In this document: in pieces, positions 35,271 to 46,740 of the stretch | How positions within the stretch are numbered: the stretch's first letter is position 1 | Layout of the letters: each line of letters starts with the position of its first letter | Source: Avena insularis | Taxonomy: Eukaryota; Streptophyta; Magnoliopsida; Poales; Poaceae | Direction: 5' to 3' | DNA: 64,000 nucleotides | NCBI GenBank assembly: GCA_023614405.1 | Contig: CM042689.1 | Span: forward strand, 275,287,533-275,351,532 | The notes under the pieces: model-generated | Database searches by the model: none | The model's input: the letters and a program-made list of their open reading frames with translations, nothing else | Told to the model about the DNA's origin: nothing | Made by a program: the position numbers and the translations under genes

Positions 35271-35906
35271 TCAAAGAACATTTAAGTTAACCCACTTACT
35301 ATTCATAGGAATATTGTAAAGAAACAAGTCATGAAAGCACAAAGCAACAAGCATAGGAAAGCAAAACAAATGCAACTTCAAAATTTTCAACATAAAGAGG
35401 GGAAACTTAATATTCTTAAGATGCATAAAACCATGTTTCCCTCTATCATAATAACTTTCAGTAGCAACATGAACAAAATTAACAATATAACTATCACATG
35501 AAACATTCTTATCATGAGCCACATGCATAAAATAATTATTACTCTCCACATAAGCATAGTCATCCTTATTAATTGTAGTGGGAGCAAATTCAACAAAATA
35601 ACTATCATTACTATTCTCATCACCATAATCATCAAATATAGGAGGCATATTGTAATCACAATTAGTTTCCTACTCAATAGTAGGTGGACTGAAAATATCA
35701 TATTCCTCATTGTAATCATCATATATTGGAGGTTTGGTATCATCATAAGAAATAGAATATCTATCTTCCAAAGTTGGGGAACTAAAAAGATTGTTTTCAT
35801 AAAAACTAGCTTCCCCAAGCTTAGACTTTTCCATATCATTAGCAATAATGGTGTCCAAAGAATTCATACTAATAACATTGCTATTAGAATGCAAATAAAG
35901 ATCCAT
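35271..35906 (-). pseudogene. A: small frame of unknown function with acidic start and hydrophobic end
   Basis: One reading frame from Met at 35906 to the stop at 35271, about 211 codons, broken by a single TAG at 35670-35672. The first two thirds are acidic and tyrosine-rich (YSISYDDTKPPIYDDYNEEY, then MPPIFDDYGDEN and FVEFAPTTINKDDYAYVES). The last 45 residues are strongly hydrophobic (FPLFMLKILKLHLFCFPMLV, ALCFHDLFLYNIP), which could be one or two membrane segments. It sits about 200 bp after the primer-binding site, where gag would be. I recall similar frames in other Triticeae retrotransposons but know of no function. It is not gag, protease or polymerase, and an envelope-like origin is only a guess. 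Confidence 0.6.
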
Positions 35907-36096
35907 AGGTTTTTAAATTTTCTCTTCAAACACTTCATGTCCTAACTCAAGATAGACACTATAACGCTATCTAATTTTTTTTTGTTTTCCATTAAGACTA
36001 ACTAGTGAAAACAAGAAACAAAAAGACAAAATTGTATAATCTAAAGGAAATAACTTCGAGCGCTCACACCAGAGGATGTGAGTACCTTTTACCTTA

Positions 36097-36116
36097 CCTC
36101 CCCGGCAATGGCGCCA
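36097..36116 (-). other. A primer-binding site, Asp tRNA type
   Basis: Minus strand TGGCGCCATTGCCGGGGAGG, matching the 3' end of plant Asp tRNA with one mismatch, about ten bases inside the LTR end. This primer is typical of Athila elements. Confidence 0.85.
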
Positions 36117-36126
36117 GAAAAGAGCT

Positions 36127-37593
36127 TGATTTCTACGCACTTATGTTCTTGTAAATAGTTGTTGGGCCTCCAAGTGCAGAGGTTTGTATAACAGCAGGAA
36201 GTTTCACTTAAGTGGATTACCCAAGGTTTATCGAACTCAGGGAGTAAGTGGTCAAAGGTATTACCTCTCAAGCAATCCTGCAATCAAGACACAAGAAGTC
36301 TCTTGTGTCCCCAACACACCCAATACACTTGTCAGGTGTATAGGTGCACTAGTTCGACGAAGAGATAGTGAAATACAAGTGGTAACGGTGCCAGAAAATA
36401 GCTTGACGGTGAGGTAAAGACTAAAGCAAGCAAACTTGCAACAGATCTAGATGCAAACGGTGTTTCAATATTTAGAAACAAGGCCTAGGGATCATACTTT
36501 CACTAGTGAACACTCTCTCATATAAATATCCTCTCTTCATGATACTACTCTTAACTACTCTCCGGTTGGACACTCTAATCATCGGTAGGGCTATAACAGC
36601 ACTCCTCAAAGTCTTCCTTCCCCAATCTAGATAACCCTACACTATCACCTTGAGCGCTAGATGGTTCCAACAAACACCACAATTTCATAGAGACATCCAA
36701 CTCCAAATATAACTCATAACAAATATTCAATCTATCCAAAGTGCCACACACGGTATGCACGCTGTCACTTTCACACACGTGGGGAAAAGCATAGATCTAT
36801 TAAAGCACAAATAGTATTTATATACACTCAAACCTAAGTGCCACCATGGCGTTAACGCTGTCACTTTCACACACATGGGGAGAGCAGAGATCTATTAAAG
36901 CACTTGAGTAGCAAGGTAGATCTACTTGATTACAAAGCTCATGATCACAATATGACCATGCATAGAGAGAGAGATGAACACATAGCTACATGTAGATCCC
37001 TTAGCCTCGAGGAATAACTACTCCCTCCTCATCATGGGAATCAGCAACGGTGATGAAGATGGCGATGGAGATCGATGGAGATGGCTTCGGGGGCACTTCC
37101 CCGTCCTGGCAGGGTGCCGGAATAGAGACTTTCTGTCCCCCGAATCTCCCTTTCGGTGGTGGCGGCGCTACGGAGGTTTTTCTGGAAGTATGATGGATGA
37201 TTTAGGGTTTTCTCCCCGGGGGCTTCTTATAGGAAAAGGAGGCAAGGTCGATGGGGGGACAGGGGGCCCACACCCTCAGAGCGCCACTGTGGCTTGCCGC
37301 GCCTTAGGTGCGGCCACCCTGGTTCCCTACTCCGTCTCTGCTTCGTGGTTCTGTGTTGGTCTAGGAAAAATAATAACTTTGGCTTTTGTCCTGTCCAATT
37401 CTGAGAATATTGATTTTCTGCCTTTATGGAACCAAAAACAGAAGAAAACAGGCAACTGGAACTGTGGCATCTTGTTAATAGGTTATTACCAGAAAGTGTA
37501 TAAAAATACCTCAAAGTGAAGACAAAACAAAGCAAAGTAGATACAAAACAAGCATGGAGCATCAAAAATTATAGATACGTTTCCAACGTATTA
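36127..37593 (-). repeat. A right LTR (5' LTR), 1467 bp
   Basis: Starts TGATTTCTAC on the plus strand and ends ACGTATTA. TATA box (minus strand TATAAG) at 37226-37231, followed on the minus strand by the AAGCCCCC stretch also seen in B and D. Confidence 0.9.
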
Positions 37594-38250
37594 GTGACTA
37601 GATACAAATAGTTCAAGAACAAGCAATATCAGCAATATGAATCAATCAATAAGTTTTGGGATAATGCACATAGAACTAAGAATGGCAACTAGGCTCTCTT
37701 AATTGGTGCCTAAGGATAGAAGGTGGAGACTCGATATAATGGTGGAAGAAAGGCCCTTCATAAAAAGGGAAGCAGGGATTTCAAGTCTCATAAAGAGCTT
37801 CCAAAAATTATGTTACTTGTTAGCTTTCAGCTCTCATTGCCCCTATCATAAGCATCTTGAATTAATTAAGGTTAAAGATAATTGCAGAAATGTTTCAAAA
37901 CAGACCAGCAGATATAAACCGATTTTTTTGAAGACCTTCTATTGCTCAAATAAAAAAGTGCTGAACTAACGAAAGTTAGCTAACAACCTGGGGGATTTAT
38001 TTAGAAAATTAGAGCTCAATCCGACTTACAGAGATTTTACACGATTTTTTACACTGGAGCACAAAAATCTGTTTCGGGACAGCAACTCCCCAAATCTTAC
38101 TCCCTCTCATTAGAGGTTATTCTTGGCACAAAAAACAAATAAAAAGGATAATGAGAGGTTATTTCAGAAGTAATAACTTCTAAGACTCAAGAAAACTTTT
38201 GGGTTATCTCCCAATAAGTACTTTTCTTTAACGCCTTTAAGTTAGGCACA
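37594..38250 (-). other. B 3' noncoding region, shortened
   Basis: 37594-37865 aligns with 32671-32935 of A, and 37872-38250 aligns with 34845-35200 of A and 57195-57500 of D. The 1.9 kb between these in A is absent in B. No gene is seen. Confidence 0.7.
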
Positions 38251-38261
38251 AGAAGCAAGAA

Positions 38262-39056
38262 TCAAGTATTTTCAAATGAAGACACATTAACATCAAAACT
38301 TGCTTTCAAAGGAGGAGCAAAAGGCAACTTATCTCTCCTCATAGGGAAGTGTTCAATACCTTTCTTAAATGGAAATTCATATTTCATGGTGCCTTCTTTC
38401 ATATCAATAATGGCACCAACAGTTCTAAGAAAAGGTCTTCCCAAAGTAATAGGACAAGAAGCATTATATTCACCATCCAAAACATAGAAATCAACAGGGA
38501 CATAGGCATTTTTAACCATAATAAGAGTACCATTAACATTCAACATGAGTTTCTTTTCAGCATTATCATCAAGTGGGACATCCAAATAGCAATCTTCCAA
38601 AGGAGGCAAATCAAGCATTTCATAAATCTTTCTAGGCATAATAGAGATACTAGAACCAAGGTCATATGAAGCTTTGAGATCAAAGTCATTCACTTGCATA
38701 TTAATGATGGGTTCCCAACTATCTTCTAATTTCCTAGGAATAGAGGCTTTGTGTTTCAACTTTTCTTCCTTAATTTTAATAAGAGCATCTCTAATGTGTT
38801 TGGTGAAAGCTACATTCATATTAGTAGCATTAGGACTTCTAGCAAGCTTTTGTAGAAACATAATCACTTCAGAAATATTGCAACCATCAAGATCAAAATC
38901 AAACTTAGCATCACTGGTAGTAGACTCATTGGGTTTAGGAATTATGGTAGGAGGAATAGGGACTTCTTGCGGTTTGGTGGCACCCATATTGGTGGTGGTG
39001 ATAGTGCACACACTATTTTTTTCTAGCAATTTCAGCTTCTCTTTCCAACTTAGCAT
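38262..39056 (-). pseudogene. B aspartic protease domain
   Basis: A 264-codon frame. Residues 35-60 (FDFDLDGCNISEVIMFLQKL) and 80-100 (KIKEEKLKHKASIPRKLEDS) lead to the protease core FDLKASYDLGSSISIMPRKI with the Asp of a DLGSS site. Next comes PPLEDCYLDVPL, then VDFYVLDGEYNASCPITLGR with PFLRTVGAIIDM, the second half of the retroviral-type fold. The frame ends after SSFENT. It is closely similar to the D frame at 56395-57201. Athila proteases carry DLGAS/DLGSS rather than DTG; whether this one is active cannot be told. Confidence 0.85.
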
Positions 39057-40241
39057 GTATTTGGGCTAACAGTCTAACATTTTTATCAATAGTAACTTAT
39101 ATGGCATGAGTAGCAGCAAAGGTACTTTCCAAGGTTTCAGGTTTAGCAGCCATTTTATTAATCAAAGAGGATTGTGCTTCAGACAAAGAGGAAATATTTT
39201 TCTCAACATTCATGAGCTTTTACTCCACAGTTTTGTTGAAAGTGGTTTGTTTACTAATAAAGTCTTTAAGCATGACTTCAAGTTTAGAGGAAGCACTTAT
39301 AGTATTGTTGTTGTAGGATTTTCCATAAGTATTGCCATTATTAGGAGGATAAGGCCTATAGTTATTGTTACTACCAAAATTATTCCTATAGGCATTGTTG
39401 CTGAAATTGTTGTTTCTAATGAAGTTCACATCAACTTGCTCTTTTTGAGCAACCAAAGAGGCTAGAGGAACATTATTTGGATCAATATGAGCTTTTCCAT
39501 TAACAAGCATAGCCATGATAACATCAATCTTATCACTCAAAGAGGAGGTTTCTTCAATAGAATTTACCTTCTTACCATGTGGAGCTCTCTCAGTGTGCCA
39601 TTCAGAATAATTAACCATCATATTATCAAGGAGCTTTGTTGCAGGACCCAAGGTAATGGTCATAAAGGTACCTCCAGCAGCTGAATCTAACAGGTTTCTT
39701 GAGGAGAAGTTTAAACCTACATAACAAGTCTGGATAATCATCCAAGCAATCAGTCCATGAGTGGGACAATTCTTAACCAAGATTTCATTCTTTCCCAAGC
39801 TTGAACAACATTTTCATTATCAAGTTGTTTAAATTTCATTATTTCTCTTATCATAGATATAATCTTAGCAGGAGGATAGTATTTTCCAATAAAATCATCT
39901 TTGCACTTAATCCAAGAATCAATACTATTTCTAGGCAAGGATAACAACCATTCTTTAGCTTTTCCTCTCAAGGAGAAAGGAAACAACTTGATCTTAATAA
40001 TATCTCCGTCTACATCCTTATATTTTTGCATCTCACAAAGTTCAACAAAGTTATTGAGGTGGGCAGTAGCATCATTAGAACTAGCACCAGAGAATTGCTC
40101 TTTCATAACAAGATTCAACAAAGCAGGCTTAATTTCATAAAAGGTAGCATCACGAGCAGGTGGAGCAATAGGTGTACTTAGGAAATCATTATTGTTTGTG
40201 CTAGTGAACTCACACAACTTGGTGTTGTCAGTATAGTTCAT
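39057..40241 (-). pseudogene. B gag
   Basis: Starts at Met 40241 (MNYTDNTKLCEFTSTNNNDF). The gag core follows: FYEIKPALLNLVMKEQFSGA, HLNNFVELCEMQKYKDVDGD, FPFSLRGKAKEWLLSLPRNS, CKDDFIGKYYPPAKI. A frameshift near 39770 moves the reading to the next frame, which continues to 39220 with NCPTHGLIAWMIIQTCYVGL, SSRNLLDSAAGGTFM and an asparagine-rich tail (NNNFSNNAYRNNFGSNNNYR). More stops break the linker before the protease. No zinc knuckle is seen. Confidence 0.87.
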
Positions 40242-40458
40242 TTTTGCAAAAGTGGAGCAAGCCAACAACAACAGCAGCAACTAGGGTAGGAACTAAACTT
40301 TTTGTGTTTTTTATAGAAGAAAGCAAACCAAACGAAACTAATTTTTTTGATTTTTTCATAAAAAGAGGCAAACAAAACAAGGCAAAAGAAACTAAGCAAA
40401 ACAAAAACAAAGTAAAGAGAAAGGTTGTGAAGGACACCCCTTGTGAAGCTGTCCTTAG

Positions 40459-40478
40459 CCTCCCCGGCAACGGTGCCA
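40459..40478 (-). other. B primer-binding site, Asp tRNA type
   Basis: Minus strand TGGCACCGTTGCCGGGGAGG, one mismatch to the Asp tRNA 3' end, about ten bases inside the LTR end. Confidence 0.85.
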
Positions 40479-40488
40479 GAAAAAGGCT

Positions 40489-42027
40489 TGATGCGGCTCA
40501 TATCACTTTAGAGCTTCGTTGGGAGACCCCAAGAGGAAGGTATGATAAGTACAGCATCAAGTTCTTTCCTCAGTAAGAAACCAAGGTTATCGAACCAGTA
40601 GGAGGAAGGAAACGACTCAAAGGTGTTGCTAACAACTAGAAACCTGCACAACACAAACTCAAGACTTTGCCCCAACGAACAGTGAGGTTGTCAATCTCAC
40701 CGGTTTGCTAAAAACAAAGGATTAACTGTATGGTGTGGAAGGTAATAGTGGTTTGCATAAAGTAAACAGTAACACTGGAAGATGTATCAATGGTAAAGAT
40801 TGGACCGGGGTCCATAGTTCACTAGAGGTGTTCTCCTTAAGATAAACAACATGACATGCTGGGTAAACAAATTACAGCAGTGCAATTGATAGGACAGAGC
40901 AAGGCTTAACAATGCACTACTAGACATTCATGATCCTATGAGATTTGATTGGGCAATACAACAAGATACATACCGCCATCTAACTGCATCTATGAGTAGT
41001 AATCCACCTTTAAGTTATCATTCGAATCCCCTCCAGTATTAAGTTGCAAGCAATGGATAACTGCTTTAAGCAAAGTGTGTAAGGTAAACAATCCACTTAT
41101 TCCATGAACAAGAGATCGTTGTTTTATCCCTATTAGCAATAGCACATCTACAACCTTAGAGATTTCTGTCACTTCCCCAGATTAAATAGAGGCATGAACC
41201 CACTATCGAGCATAAATACTCCTTCTTGGAGTCACTAGCATCTACTTGGCCAAGATAGCTACTAGAAATGGAGAGCATGGAAGATCACAAATAACACAGA
41301 CATGATAGAATCAATAAGATAGAATCATTAACCAATCTGACATAGTAATCTCAATATCCATCGGATCCCTGCAAAAACAACAGGCATGATTACAAATAGA
41401 TGGTCTTGATCATGGATGGAGCTCACAAGATCTAAACATGGTAGCACAAAGGAGGAGAAACAACCATCTAGCTACTACATGGGCCCGTAGTCCAAGGTGG
41501 AACTACTCACGCATCATACCGGAGGCTGGCATGGTGATGAAGAAGGCCTCCGGGATGATCTCTACCCTCCGGCAGGGTGCCGAGAAGAGCTTCAGACCCC
41601 CTGATCTAGGGACGATGGTGGCGTCTACAGACTATTTCATAGAAGATTGATCAGGTACTTAGGGTTTTAGTATCGGGGGCTTCTTATAGGCAAAGAGGCA
41701 AGGCACCCTGTGGCCACACCCCCAAGCGTGCCAGGCCAGGCAGCTGCCAGGGTGTGACCTGGTGGCTCCCTCCGTCCTCAGATTCTGCTCCATGTTCCCC
41801 ACGGTAAAATATTGACTTTGGCTTTTGTCCCGTCCAATTCCGAGATTTTCTGCCTTTTCTGGAACCAAAAAACAGAAGAAAACAGGCAACTGGCATTGTG
41901 GAATCTTGTTAATAGGTTAGTCCCAGAAAACATATAAAAATACCTCGAAGTGTAGACAAAGCAAAGTAAAATAGATACTACACAAGCATGGAACATCAAA
42001 AATTATAGATAGGTTTATGACGTATCA
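40489..42027 (-). repeat. B 5' LTR, 1539 bp
   Basis: Plus-strand ends TGATGCGGCT and GACGTATCA; similar in length and internal pattern to the D LTRs (read on the other strand). TATA box (minus strand TATAAG) at 41683-41688. Confidence 0.85.
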
Positions 42028-42956
42028 GCTAGTCGCCCAGGCGTTTATCTAACACATATACATACTCCATGGACTTACAAGCTCCCATATTATTGCACGC
42101 CGCCCGGGATCCATGAACAAAAGATCATGATATCAACTAAATAGAATAAGTGCAATGTCGAAAGCATTCCCCATAACAGCATGGTTCTGCTAATTCCCAA
42201 CTTATAGCTTGCAAGCATATAAGCATCATAAGATAGTCACAATGGTTCAAGTTTATTAAGTGCAAGAAATAAAGTGTGCCTTCAAGTTTGTGAGAGCTTT
42301 AATCACTAGTTTTCACATAACAAAATTTTAATTTGGAAGATATACAAAAACATGAATATACTTGGAATGATGTAACACACCATGCATAGGAGTTTATAGT
42401 GGACTCTTTAGAATAACTTGGTTTCTTGGGAGTTGGATGCACGAGTAGAGCTCATACTCAGTACAGGTAGAGGCTAGCAAAAGACTGGGAGCGACCAACT
42501 AAGGGAGCAATAATGTCCATAATCATACATAGCGACAAAACATTATTAATCAAAGCATAAAGTGATATCACAAGTCAAAAAATAAATGATCATAGAGGCT
42601 AAGGTTACGGGCTCATAGTCGTAACATGGTGTAAGCATGTTCCAACTCAACCCAAATAAATCATCAAAGGAGAATACCACAATATTATTCTTTTGTATGC
42701 TAAAAAAAACGCTCGATTCTTTCATGGCACATTAAGCAATCTCAATTGTTTGAAACAAGTCATGTTACAACAATAATCACTAAGCATATGGTCAAAGCAA
42801 CATCTAACATGACATGATAAAGTCTAAGTCATAGTCAAAACAAGCTTATTTTTGTACCACATAAGCATGAAACATTCTACTCTTTTCCAATACCAATCGA
42901 CTTATTTGAAACAACTCACAAAGATAATAATCAATAAAGACCAGAGAGGTTGCCTC
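42028..42956 (-). other. C: fragment of a third Athila-like element, 3' noncoding region
   Basis: Collinear with 33271-34180 of A and, on the other strand, with about 58000-58890 of D. It begins GCTAG directly after the B LTR and ends where the BARE LTR starts. Only this fragment of C is left; its other half would lie beyond B and is not in the window. Confidence 0.75.
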
Positions 42957-44690
42957 TGTTGGAATTATGCCCTAGAGGCAATAATAAAGATGTTATTATT
43001 ATAATTCTTATTCATGATAAAGTTTATATTCCATGCTAGAATTGTATTAAGCGGAAACTTTGATACTTGTGTGGTTTATGAACAACACCGTGTCCCTAGT
43101 ACGCATCTATGGACTAGCTCATTGATTAATGATGGTTAAGGTTTCCTAACCATAGACATGAGTTGTCGATTAATAATGAGATCATGTCATTAGGAGAATG
43201 ATATGATGGACAGACCCAAATTAAGCAGAGCAATTAGATCGTGTCATCGTATTCATCTTTGCGAAGCTTTTTCCTATGTCATGTATTGTATTCCTTAGAC
43301 CATGAGATAATACAACTCCCTGGTATCGGAGGAAAGCTTTGAGGTCATCAAACGTCATCCTATGTGAGGGTGATCATAAAGGTGTCTCTCAGGTGATCGG
43401 AAAGTACTTGTTGGGTTGTATGTATCGAGATGGAATCTGTCCCTCCCGAGTCGGAGAGATATACTTCGGGCCCACTCGGTAATCGATATCAACACCGCTT
43501 GCAAGCACGTGGTTAAGGAGATAATCACAAAGTGATATCGGATTACGGAACGAGTAAAGTACTTGCTGTGAACGAGATTGAACTAGGTATGCCGATACCA
43601 ACGATCGAATCTCAGGCAAGTAAAATATCGCGTGATGAAGGGAATACATATATGGGATTAATTGAATCCTGGCATCGTGGTTCATCCGATATGATCATCG
43701 ATGAATATGTGGGAGTAAATATGGGTTTCCAGATCCCGCTGTTGATTATTGATAGAAGATCATGTCTGCATATTCTCGAACCCGTAGGGTCACACACTTA
43801 ACGTGCATCGACGCTAGGATAGAATGGATAATTGGTTTATGAGTTTTTTTGTTCGGAGTCTCGGATGAGACCCAAGACATCACGAGAGGTTCCGGAATGG
43901 TCCGGAGAATAAGATCCATATAAAGGAAAGCAGTTTTTGGATTTTGGAATCGTTTCGGAGTTTATCGGTATTGTACCGGAAGGTTCTAGAAGGTTTCGGA
44001 GTGGGACCAACATGGGCCCACTTGTCGGAGGCCTGCGTGGGACTAAGGGGAAGTGCCCTGGCCACTTTGGGTCAGGGGCACAAGGCCCCTAAGTCCCATC
44101 CGGCCAGCCCTTAGGGGAAACCCTAAGGGAACCTTCCAGAAGAAGGGGGGATGACTTGCCCCCACTCCATACCTTGGGTCGCCGCCCTAGGGCTTGGAGG
44201 ATGGGTCAAGGTGCCGGCCAGCCCCCTATATAAGGAGGGTAGGGGCGCAGCCACCCTCCACTCCAACCCTAGCCGCCGTCCAACTGTAGCCCCTCCACCT
44301 CTCTCTCTCTCCCGACTGCGCGTAGGCGGAGCCCTGCCGCAAAAACTCTCCACCATAAGCACCACGCCGTCGTGCTGCAGATCCAATCTATCTCTCCTCC
44401 ATACTTGCTGGACCAAGGAAAGTTGGAGACGTCGCTACACCGTACGTGTGCATCTCTCGGAGGCGCCGCCAGTTGCGTTGTGGGATCGGATCGGATCGGA
44501 TCGCGAGGAGGAGACAGCGAGTATGACTACATCAACCACATTATGTTGAATGTTTCCGCTGTGCGATCTCTTCAAGGGTATGAAGATCTCATCAATATCT
44601 CTTGTTGATTGCATCTCCTAGATTAGATCTTGGCTTTCTTGTTCGCATCTGTAGGAAATTTTTTGATTTACTATGTTGTGAATCCCTTTG
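42957..44690 (+). repeat. BARE/Angela 5' LTR
   Basis: About 1.73 kb, the usual length of this family. The start is typical; the 3' end is diverged (the usual CCCCAACA end is not clear near 44680-44690), so it is placed by the primer-binding site. Confidence 0.93.
44227..44234 (+). promoter_or_regulatory. TATA box of the BARE/Angela LTR
   Basis: TATATAAG followed by GAGGGTAGGGGC, at the position known for the downstream promoter of BARE-type LTRs. Confidence 0.75.
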
Positions 44691-44691
44691 G

Positions 44692-44703
44692 TGGTATCAG
44701 AGC
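44692..44703 (+). other. BARE primer-binding site, initiator Met tRNA
   Basis: TGGTATCAGAGC, perfect match to the initiator-Met tRNA complement. Confidence 0.93.
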
Positions 44704-45917
44704 TAGATCTATGCGTAGATGTGTTTCACGAGTAGAACGCAACATGCTTGTTGCGGGCGTTGATGTTTTCTGTTGCAAACCTATTATTGTGTATTTCTTA
44801 TGGCGCGGCATAGTGAGATCGAAGCGGTCCAGGCCAACTTTATGCGACCTCGTTCGCGAGACCGGCTCTGCACTTGACGTGTGGCTTGTTCCACACATGC
44901 GGCTAGTGGATGCCAATTTCTCTCACTATAGTAGTCATGGGATTTACAACGGATGTTATCAACCATAATATCACCGTTGTGGCTTTATGTAGGTAAGAAT
45001 CGTTCTTATCTTGTTACTCCCATAAGCCACGTAAAACATGCAACAACAAAGTAGAGGCGTCTAACTTGTTTTTCCAGGGAGTGTTTTGTGATATGGTATG
45101 GCCCAAGACATGATGTGTATGAATTGAGATGTATGCAATGATCATGTTTTGTAATATTTCACGACTTGCATGTCGATGAGTTCACAACCGGCAGGAGCCG
45201 TATGGTTGTCTTTATAATTGTATATGACCTGCGTGTCAACTTCTTATACGCCATGTAATAGCTTTATTTTATTGCTAAGTAGTTAGCAATAGTTGTAGTT
45301 GCTATTCGTGGTGGAGGCAATCATGGTGGAGTGATGGAGATCATACTGGCGCGCACAAGATGGAGATCATTGCGCGGAGATTGGCTATACCATGTCACAT
45401 AAAATTATATGCATGTGATGTTTATCCTTTTATATATCTTATTATGCTTAGATCGCGACGGTAGCATTATAAGATGATTCCTCACTTAAATATCAAGATA
45501 AAATTATGTTCTCCCCATGTATGCACCGTTGAGAAAGTTCGTCGTGTTCAAGCACCTCGTGATGATCGGGTGCTATAAACTCTACATTCACATACAACAG
45601 GTGCAAGCTAGTTTTGCACACGCGGAAATACTTGGGTTTAACTTGACGAGCCTAGCATGTACAGACATGGCCTCGGAACACACGAACCGAAAGGTTAAAC
45701 ATGAGTCATATGAATGATATGATCGACACTTTGTTGTCCACCATTGAAACAACATCTCTTCTCGTGAAGATCGGATTAGGTGTGGTGAATTTGGATCGTG
45801 TTCACTAAACAACTTGAGGGATGTTGAATTTAGTGGGAGTTCATCTAGTAATTTGATTAAGTTGAACTAGTTATCATGAACATAGTCTAAATTGTATTTG
45901 CAAATTTTGTAGATCAA
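44704..45917 (+). other. BARE 5' leader
   Basis: About 1.2 kb noncoding leader before gag. Long leaders are usual for this family. No gene is seen. Confidence 0.8.
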
Positions 45918-46740
45918 ATGGATAAGTCCAACTTCAACTTCAACGTTTTTGCTGAGAAATAAAAGCTTAAGAACAATGGGTCTAACTTCACCAACTGATT
46001 CCGCAATCTGAGAATCATTCTCGCTGGCGGACAAAAAGCCTATGTACTTGAGAAAGAGCTAGGTGACGCCCCTGCTACTAATGCGCCGGCTGATGAAAAA
46101 GCTGTTTATCACTCACGCAAAGATGATTATGGAGTGATTAAGAGTACCATGTTGTTTGCTATGGAACCGGAACTTCAAAATCGTTTTGAGGAGTTCGACG
46201 GGCCCTTTGAGATACTTGAGGAACTGAAAACCATGTTTCAGACTCAGGCCCGTTCTAAGACATATGAGATATCTAAGAAGTTCTTTAACTGCAAGATGGA
46301 GGAAGGGAGTTCCGTTAGTGAGCACGCCATTAAGATGTCGGGCTACACTCAACGTCTTGAGCAACTGGACTGCAAGATTCTAGAAGAGCTCAAGATTGAC
46401 AGAGTTCTGCAATCACTCCCTCCTAGCTACAAAGGTTTTGTAGTTACTCACAATCAACTTGGTTCCACTAATACGATCACTGAGCTCTTCGCTAAGCTAA
46501 AAGCTGCGGAGGTGGATATCAAGAAAGATAATCATGTGTTGATGGTCAACAAGACCGCTAGCTTTAAGAAAGCTAAGTGTGCAAAGAAATCCTTCAAGAA
46601 AGGCAGCGGCAAGCGCGTTGCCCCTGCGGAGAAGAATCTCAAGTCTGGACCTAAGGCGAACACTGAGTGCTTCTATTGCAAGGACAAGGGTCACTAGAAG
46701 CGCAACTATCCAAAGTACTTAGCAGACAAGAAGGCTGGCA
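45918..46740 (+). pseudogene. BARE gag
   Basis: Start at ATG 45918 (MDKSNFNFNVF). A TAA follows after 14 codons and a TGA shortly after (at a position where related gags have Trp). The main open part, 46134-46697, reads FAMEPELQNRFEEFDGPFEI, then EISKKFFNCKMEEGSSVSEH, KIDRVLQSLPPSYKGFV, a lysine-rich basic stretch, and the zinc knuckle start CFYCKDKGH followed by TAG where the family has Trp (GHWKRNC). Two of these stops sit at Trp codons and are explained by G to A changes. Capsid function is family knowledge. Confidence 0.93.

Larger units (their letters stand above)
30988..37593 (-). mobile_element. A: Athila-like non-autonomous LTR retrotransposon
   Basis: Direct repeats at 30988-32332 and 36127-37593 flank an interior of about 3.8 kb. 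On the minus strand the order is 5' LTR, primer-binding site for Asp tRNA (36097-36116), one small frame of unknown function (35271-35906), about 2.9 kb noncoding, polypurine tract, 3' LTR. There is no gag, protease, RT or integrase. LTR, leader and 3' region resemble elements B and D. The left LTR has lost about 130 bp at its outer end where it meets element H, and the right LTR ends TATTA rather than TATCA, a transition in the terminal dinucleotide. The right flank is the 3' noncoding region of B. Confidence 0.88.
37594..42027 (-). mobile_element. B: Athila-like gag-protease element without polymerase (3' end missing)
   Basis: On the minus strand: 5' LTR (42027-40489), primer-binding site (40459-40478), gag, protease, then at once the 3' noncoding region (38250-37594), where A inserted. 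Nothing between protease and 3' noncoding region resembles RT, RNase H or integrase. The 3' LTR lies beyond A and has been lost at the 30988 junction. B's 3' region lacks the stretch that corresponds to about 33000-34840 of A (join near 37870). B itself inserted into C; the right flank is GCTAG. Confidence 0.85.

Noticed and set aside
35514..35945. 143-codon isoleucine-rich plus-strand frame
   Set aside because: Antisense shadow of the minus-strand frame in A, whose sequence has the more gene-like pattern.
44151..44608. Plus-strand frames of 78-132 codons
   Set aside because: Inside the BARE LTR around its promoter; no domain and the family has no gene there.
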